Positions 59,211 through 64,000 of a DNA stretch of 64,000 nucleotides are shown one piece after another. The notes beneath the pieces were generated by a model. That model worked only from the letters and a program-made list of their open reading frames with translations, had not been told where the DNA came from and ran no database searches. The position numbers and the translations under genes are program-made. Location of the stretch: NCBI GenBank assembly GCA_030698885.1, contig JAUYLN010000038.1, positions 1-64,000 of the forward strand, in the 5' to 3' direction. How positions within the stretch are numbered: position 1 is the stretch's first letter; the number at the start of each line of letters is the position of its first letter. The stretch is from a bacterium. Its GTDB lineage: Bacteria; Patescibacteriota; Minisyncoccia; 2-02-FULL-40-12; IGHO2-01-FULL-4-A.

Positions 59211-60029
59211 TTACACAGAATCTATTTTGGGTGTTTTTGAATATTCTTTTTTTAAAATAAGCTTTGTTTTGTTTTTCTGATTATCCAGAAATTCTTCTTG
59301 TCGAAACCAGTTAATCTCAGCAATTTCCGGTTTGGCTTTTATTAATTCCAGAATAGTTCTTAGGGGCACGTTGTTGGTTGTAACGCCAAGCTCACTAAAG
59401 ACCCTCTTGAAAAACTCATAATCCTCTCTATAGTCAAGCGTCATCCTGACCTTACCGTTAAAAAATATCGGGTCTTCCACCTTGAGAACTCCTGTCTTAA
59501 ACAATCCTGTATCAGTGAAATAAACCCACATCATTTCGGTATCATCGGTATCCTTAATTTCACAGACTTTGCGCAGAGCAGAAACCGCGATGCAATGGGT
59601 AAATTCTCCATACCTCATCCTCGGGTCAGTTTTCAGAAAATCCAAGCTTTCTTCAAGCATCTGGTCTACTGCTAAATCAATAAGCTCCGGATCGCAAAAT
59701 AAATCATCGCCATCAAATGTCACAAAATAATCTAAGCTAAACTTATCAGCCGCTCCCAGCCAACGCGCAAGCTTATCTTTAAGCGAACCGCGATAAACAT
59801 TCGCGCCTGCCGACCTGGCAATATTTGCCAGGTCGGCATCTTCCGGCTGATCAGAGGTGCAAATAACTACCTGGTCAATTTTTTTCGCAAGACACGCTCT
59901 GTCAATATCATGCTCAATAACTAACTTCCCGGCTATAGGTAACAGCATTTTATTTGGCAGCCTGGAAGAACCGGTTCTTGCAGTAATAAATAGGCCAAAT
60001 TTTGGCTTTTTGTTTTTTGCCCCAGCCAT
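59211..60029 (-). CDS. SpsF/NeuA-like cytidylyltransferase
   Basis: 272 aa. GLFITARTGSSRLPNKMLLP is the nucleotide-binding start, followed by DQVVICTSDQPEDADLANIA, GSLKDKLARWLGAADKFSLD and FVTFDGDDLFCDPELIDLAV. This is the SpsF/CMP-sugar synthetase-like group often paired with NeuB-like synthases. AGGAG lies 7 nt before the ATG. It is 42 bp downstream of the DUF4956 gene and ends in a terminator, so it may be read with the CotH operon. Confidence 0.85.
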   Translation of the reverse strand: MAGAKNKKPKFGLFITARTGSSRLPNKMLLPIAGKLVIEHDIDRACLAKKIDQVVICTSDQPEDADLANIARSAGANVYRGSLKDKLARWLGAADKFSLDYFVTFDGDDLFCDPELIDLAVDQMLEESLDFLKTDPRMRYGEFTHCIAVSALRKVCEIKDTDDTEMMWVYFTDTGLFKTGVLKVEDPIFFNGKVRMTLDYREDYEFFKRVFSELGVTTNNVPLRTILELIKAKPEIAEINWFRQEEFLDNQKNKTKLILKKEYSKTPKIDSV

Positions 60030-60071
60030 GGTCCACTCCTGTTTGTTAAAGATAGTTTATAAAATAATGAT

Positions 60072-60752
60072 TTAATATTCCGCAGCATCTTTGCCGGATA
60101 TCAATTCTACCGCCTTCATACCTTGTGAGGTCCTCATTTGCTGAACAAATTCGCCTAAATCAGTACCCTCTTTGAAAAGTAATGAAAAATAATATTCTTG
60201 CTCACCTTCCGGTTGGGTTTTAGCCTGTAAAAACTTATACGAAGCAGTCTGCTTGCTTATAATTCCCTCCCCAATCTTAAAATTGTAGCTTTTGTCTGTC
60301 ACCAAAACTAGAACGAAGCCATTCTTTGCAGTTGACCAGAACTCATATTTTTCAAGGAAAATAAGCATTAGGGAAATAACTGGCGTGCCTATGGCAGCAA
60401 TAACATAGTTATTCGTTCCAACTGCCATGCCCATTGCCAAAGCAAAAAACAAATATGCCATATCTTTCGGATCTTTTAATATTGTTCTGAACCGTATTAA
60501 AGAAAATATACCCAAAACGCCTAGGGCGCGAACCACATTATTGCCCAAAATCATCATAGAAACAGACGCAAGCACTGACATCATAATCATTGCGACCGGA
60601 AAAGATTTGGAATAGGAAACTCCGCGATGAGTTTTTTGATAAGTCCACGCAACCACAAGCGCGATAATAAAAGTAAACAGCATATTCACAATAATCACTG
60701 CGGCGCTTATCTCAAGTAAAGAATTTTTTGGTAGATTTATAAAATCAAACAT
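60072..60752 (-). CDS. DUF4956 membrane protein
   Basis: 226 aa. Four to five membrane helices in the first 150 residues (for example LEISAAVIIVNMLFTFIIAL, VIAAIGTPVISLMLIFLEKY). The conserved GVLGIFSLIRFRTILKDPKD segment with YLFFALAMGMAVGTNN defines DUF4956. The C-terminal 75 residues form a soluble alpha/beta domain. The family is commonly encoded with VTC-domain and CotH proteins, as here. Function not established. Confidence 0.9.
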   Translation of the reverse strand: MFDFINLPKNSLLEISAAVIIVNMLFTFIIALVVAWTYQKTHRGVSYSKSFPVAMIMMSVLASVSMMILGNNVVRALGVLGIFSLIRFRTILKDPKDMAYLFFALAMGMAVGTNNYVIAAIGTPVISLMLIFLEKYEFWSTAKNGFVLVLVTDKSYNFKIGEGIISKQTASYKFLQAKTQPEGEQEYYFSLLFKEGTDLGEFVQQMRTSQGMKAVELISGKDAAEY

Positions 60753-60784
60753 ATTTTTAAATCAATAATATTCGGACTAAATGT

Positions 60785-61519
60785 CTAGCGAGGTAAAGAA
60801 TTATAGCGAAAAATTGCCTCAACTCCACGGGCATATTTGGATATAGCTTCTTTCTTTAAATTATACTTTTTTATAATTTCTCCCAACCAGAAAGGCAAAG
60901 CGGAATTTGATTTTATTTCTATAATAATATTGTCATCCAAATCCGCATCAACCATGAAGCCACTATACAGCAAGTCTGATTTTTTACAAGCCTTTAACTC
61001 CGTATCAAAAGTTATCCTTAAATTGCTTGACGGTACAACAAACGACTTACGTTTATATTGAACAACGACCTTAGGCTTGGCGGAATAATTTATGAGATTC
61101 CATGCGATTTCATTTTTGGCATCATTTTCTAATCCTGCGCGTTCTAGGGCCAAAAGCGCGGTAACTCCCCGACTCATAAAACTTTCCCACTCATCTCTGT
61201 TTAATTTCAACCTTATCTTTGAAACCCTTACATCATTTTTTTTCTTAATCTCAAGCCACACAGTTTTTGATTTATCCAAATACGGCTCGTAGATTCTTGC
61301 CCTTAGTTTCTTTCTCCTTATCAGACCCGCAGATTTTTCCTGATAATCTTTAAACTCATAGGAATCAAAATAAAGACTCGTGACCCAAGAAATACCCCCC
61401 GTAGAGGCGCTATGCGTATCTGGCCCCATGCCAAAATGACCAAGTTCGCGTTCAATAGATAATGCATCCTGCCGGCTTGCCCAATATTTAAATTCAAAAC
61501 GATAAGGTTTGTTAGTCAT
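60785..61519 (-). CDS. VTC-domain protein (polyphosphate polymerase-like)
   Basis: 244 aa. RFEFKYWASRQDALSIEREL at the N-terminus, VTSLYFDSYEFKDYQEKSAG, IRRKKLRARIYEP, VWLEIKKKNDVRVSKIRLKL and a C-terminal IIEIKSNSALPFWLGEIIKK fit the tunnel-forming VTC/TTM fold. The basic residues and Glu of EIKKK and EIKSN are in place. In yeast Vtc4 this domain makes polyphosphate from ATP; the bacterial role is inferred. 6 bp after the CotH gene stop and 32 bp before DUF4956. Confidence 0.9.
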   Translation of the reverse strand: MTNKPYRFEFKYWASRQDALSIERELGHFGMGPDTHSASTGGISWVTSLYFDSYEFKDYQEKSAGLIRRKKLRARIYEPYLDKSKTVWLEIKKKNDVRVSKIRLKLNRDEWESFMSRGVTALLALERAGLENDAKNEIAWNLINYSAKPKVVVQYKRKSFVVPSSNLRITFDTELKACKKSDLLYSGFMVDADLDDNIIIEIKSNSALPFWLGEIIKKYNLKKEAISKYARGVEAIFRYNSLPR

Positions 61520-61525
61520 ATAAAA

Positions 61526-63979
61526 TTATAATTTGAGGTACCTCGCGATGCTGGCAGGTAAAATGCGATAAAAATCAGGTCTGTCAGTTTTTATATTCTC
61601 ACCACGAAACCCTCCCTCGATGGTGCTGTCTTTCACAGATAAACTGGATATCCCCTGCTCCTCAATCTGTTTCCATTCTCCCGATTTAGTAGAATATTCA
61701 GAAGTTTCGTCTATGGTTATCTCTCTAGCGTTGCCCCATAAAATTGAATTTATAATCTCGGCACTGCCTCCTTTGATAAATTCTTGTTTTTTTCTATATA
61801 AAGCCACTCCGGCAGTTTTATTGCCAACTATTATATTATTATCAATTACTGCCCGAGAGTCATCCTTTACGGCTAACCCGTAATTACACCCTGCCAAAAT
61901 ATTATTCTTAATTACCGCCTCTGCCTTCTCGCCGATACTGATACACTTATCCCCGAAATTGCTTATTTGATTATTAAAAATTTCAAGGTTGTCTGTACCA
62001 GAAATATCAAGCCCATCTCCATCATTACCGCTACTGTCCGGATTGTAATTGTAAAACCTGTTCCCCGAAACTATTGAGTCCCTCACCATGTCCAAATCAA
62101 GGGCATCGGAATGGGTATCTCTGAATATGCTATATCGGATTACAACGGAACCCCAAATAGCATGGAAGGCGTCATCAGTATGACCGTTCTCAAAAATAGA
62201 ATTATATACTTCTGAATTTGTGTTGCGTAAAGAAAATTGAGATATAAAAGGAACTCCATTCAATAGCTCGGTAGTTGAACCGCCCCAAGCCGATCCTCCA
62301 CTAACATGAACGAAAACAAAATAATTCTTTTCTTCGCCGGTATTTATCACCCCAAAACTCCCCCAGGGCTGACTTGAATACCCTGCTATGGTTATGGGCG
62401 AAGAAGCATTAGCAACGGCAGAAACGGGGCTGTAGGATATGATTGATATCTTAGGTCCAAGAAGTATGGTCGCTCCCGGCTCTATCACCAGCCTCAACCC
62501 TTTTGGAATAATGACACTTTGATTAAATACGTGAGTCCCCGAAGGTAAAACAATGGTTTTCCAGTCTTTTTTTAAAAACTGGGAATTTTTTATTATAAAT
62601 ACATCTATACTTACAAATATATCGTTGAAATATTTAAAACTGCCATCAAAAACAACGGCGTTTTTACTATAGCCAGTCTCCTTTGGTGTAAAATCGGAAG
62701 GTGAAAGACCAGCAGTTAAATCTTTGAGCATGTGAAAATTATCAACTAACCATGTTCTATGCTGCTTCACCTTTCTATCAAAAACATAATCCGGATCAAG
62801 TTTTAATTGATCTTTATAGAATTCTTTGAAATATTTTTGATAAAGACCGTCATAAAAAGCCAGATCATCTTTCAAATTATCATCATCAGAGACATAGTCG
62901 CTAACAACTTTCTTATACTCTTTAAGAATTTGCTCGTCGGACAAAATTCTTTTTGCTAAGGTTAGGGTAAAATCATATGAATAAGCCGGGCCGATGTTAA
63001 TATCAAACGGCAGGAATTCAAACTTACCCGTTATTTGGTTGAACATCAAAACAAAATTAGAGCTATCTCCAACATGGCTGGAGCCAGCAAGGGCAAGCAC
63101 AAGCTGCCAACGGTAAAACTTTTCAAGATCTACAAGGGAACCTATCTTTAACTTAAATTCTTTATCATCCGCATCCTCCAAGAGCGTAAGCAATGTCGCC
63201 AATTCATCAAAATGCGCCACATCTTCGTTGATATAACTTTTCCAGTTAGGAATCATTTCTTTTTTGAAAAAAGATACGTCCTCTTCCTCTATATCTTTTT
63301 TGGAAAGTATATTGTTGGTATCTATCATAAGGTTTCTGGCAAGAAATTCTTTAGACCAGGGCTCTACTGCCAAATACACGCCCCTATCAACACCGTTTAT
63401 TACCCCTCTGACAAACTTAAATTCCCGTGTTAGCAGGCCAAGCTTCTTAGCCCGATAAGAACTAAGCACTTCCGTAAAATAATACCTGTCTTCCGGAATA
63501 ATTAAATCCAGACCGGACATACCCTGAAATAAATTATCTTTAAATTTAATCCTGTATGATTTCTTGCCGGCATTCCAATGATTCGGAGAGCTTCCCTTAA
63601 ACCTTATTTTAACCCTCTCTTCATAGCCATCCGCGGGACTCGCAAAATCGGCATTTACATATGTTTTATCTTCTCCGAGCATTTTTTTATAAGAAAAAGT
63701 TTCCTGATCAAACGGTATTGCATCAATTAATTCTCCTTCATTTTCTCTGGATATATTTATATATAATACGGGTAAGTCGGTTTTACCTAACCAATATGGC
63801 AGATGAACAATATTAAAAACCTTCTTTATGGAATTCTTGCTTGGGGTAAACAATTTTCCGATTGCAGTGTGCTTGATAGTATTTTTTAAATCTACGGGAA
63901 GCAAAAAACCATAGGCCAAAATTACAACCAGTATTAAGGTGCCGAATGAGATTGGATTAAAAATATGAAATTTCTTCAT
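61526..63979 (-). CDS. CotH-kinase-like protein with C-terminal parallel beta-helix
   Basis: 817 aa. An N-terminal membrane anchor (FGTLILVVILAYGFLLPV) is followed by a CotH domain at about residues 55-400: KIRFKGSSPNHWNAGKKSYR, IKFKDNLFQGMSGLDLIIPE, WQLVLALAGSSHVGDSSNFV and FLPFDINIGPAYSY. A right-handed beta-helix occupies about 480-800 (SGNRFYNYNPDSSGNDGDGL, NLEIFNNQISNFGDKCISIG, AGCNYGLAVKDDSRAVIDNN). The mature part is probably outside the cell. CotH kinases phosphorylate proteins with ATP; the start is taken at ATG 63977-63979. Confidence 0.88.
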   Translation of the reverse strand: MKKFHIFNPISFGTLILVVILAYGFLLPVDLKNTIKHTAIGKLFTPSKNSIKKVFNIVHLPYWLGKTDLPVLYINISRENEGELIDAIPFDQETFSYKKMLGEDKTYVNADFASPADGYEERVKIRFKGSSPNHWNAGKKSYRIKFKDNLFQGMSGLDLIIPEDRYYFTEVLSSYRAKKLGLLTREFKFVRGVINGVDRGVYLAVEPWSKEFLARNLMIDTNNILSKKDIEEEDVSFFKKEMIPNWKSYINEDVAHFDELATLLTLLEDADDKEFKLKIGSLVDLEKFYRWQLVLALAGSSHVGDSSNFVLMFNQITGKFEFLPFDINIGPAYSYDFTLTLAKRILSDEQILKEYKKVVSDYVSDDDNLKDDLAFYDGLYQKYFKEFYKDQLKLDPDYVFDRKVKQHRTWLVDNFHMLKDLTAGLSPSDFTPKETGYSKNAVVFDGSFKYFNDIFVSIDVFIIKNSQFLKKDWKTIVLPSGTHVFNQSVIIPKGLRLVIEPGATILLGPKISIISYSPVSAVANASSPITIAGYSSQPWGSFGVINTGEEKNYFVFVHVSGGSAWGGSTTELLNGVPFISQFSLRNTNSEVYNSIFENGHTDDAFHAIWGSVVIRYSIFRDTHSDALDLDMVRDSIVSGNRFYNYNPDSSGNDGDGLDISGTDNLEIFNNQISNFGDKCISIGEKAEAVIKNNILAGCNYGLAVKDDSRAVIDNNIIVGNKTAGVALYRKKQEFIKGGSAEIINSILWGNAREITIDETSEYSTKSGEWKQIEEQGISSLSVKDSTIEGGFRGENIKTDRPDFYRILPASIARYLKL

Positions 63980-64000
63980 GGCTTTAAACAATCACTGAAT

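Overview
The window looks like a piece of an AT-rich genome from a Patescibacteria/CPR-type bacterium, probably of the Parcubacteria kind. This is inferred from gene content, not from a database match. The grounds are a 23S rRNA gene with no 16S or tRNA beside it and small helix insertions, a transketolase split into two separated genes, a K+-independent H+-pyrophosphatase, a minimal mraZ-rsmH-ftsL-ftsI cluster, many TTG/GTG starts with weak Shine-Dalgarno sequences, and a very large share of surface-sugar genes. UGA is used as a stop (for example at 44611), so the code is the standard bacterial one.

Layout. 1-1130: 5' part of a 23S rRNA gene (minus) with its own promoter and a structured leader. 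1131-9592: membrane-channel-like protein, two small unknown genes, hppA, rmuC, a YkuK-type RNase H-fold gene, tRNA-Glu and murF, with two tiny plus-strand genes set between them. 10056-13781: ftsI, ftsL, rsmH, mraZ (minus). 14141-19313: DUF1653 protein, transketolase halves, a purine-type phosphoribosyltransferase, membrane proteins, an S23-type four-helix-bundle gene and gapdh. 19427-40659: surface polysaccharide genes: O-antigen ligase with TPRs, GDP-mannose dehydratase, fucose-synthase-like reductases, aminotransferases, a sugar formyltransferase, glycosyltransferases and a CDP-sugar set (rfbF, rfbG, C-methyltransferase, RmlC-like epimerase). 40764-43591: a plus-strand trio of a small protein, a DUF115/MAF-like protein and a B12-binding radical SAM protein. 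43635-52963: a complete legionaminic-acid-type pathway (legB, C, H, G, I, F) plus WbpG/HisH/HisF amidination genes and a putative transferase. 53265-60029: a second nonulosonate-like set (NeuB-like synthase, KdsC-like phosphatase, SpsF-like cytidylyltransferase, aminotransferase, two SDRs, SPASM radical SAM protein). 60072-63979: a DUF4956, VTC-domain and CotH/beta-helix operon.

The most unusual signal is not a gene family. Many spacers are filled, from the stop codon of one gene to the start codon of the next, with short-word repeats, and each locus has its own word. Several of these tracts are imperfect palindromes. Four pairs of inverted tracts enclose a single small gene: a 56-aa membrane protein, a 91-aa unknown protein, an S23 four-helix-bundle protein and a GxxExxY protein. 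The two plus-strand units also carry their own promoter and terminator. An apparently empty version of the GxxExxY unit lies about 3 kb away. Related or similar palindromic elements are inserted in frame inside protein genes. The clearest is a 75-bp, cloverleaf-like insert in a glycosyltransferase, bounded by an 8-bp direct repeat. Gene tails are duplicated behind hppA and behind the phosphoribosyltransferase. Together these suggest a population of small, non-autonomous palindromic elements and single-gene cassettes; no transposase is visible in the window.
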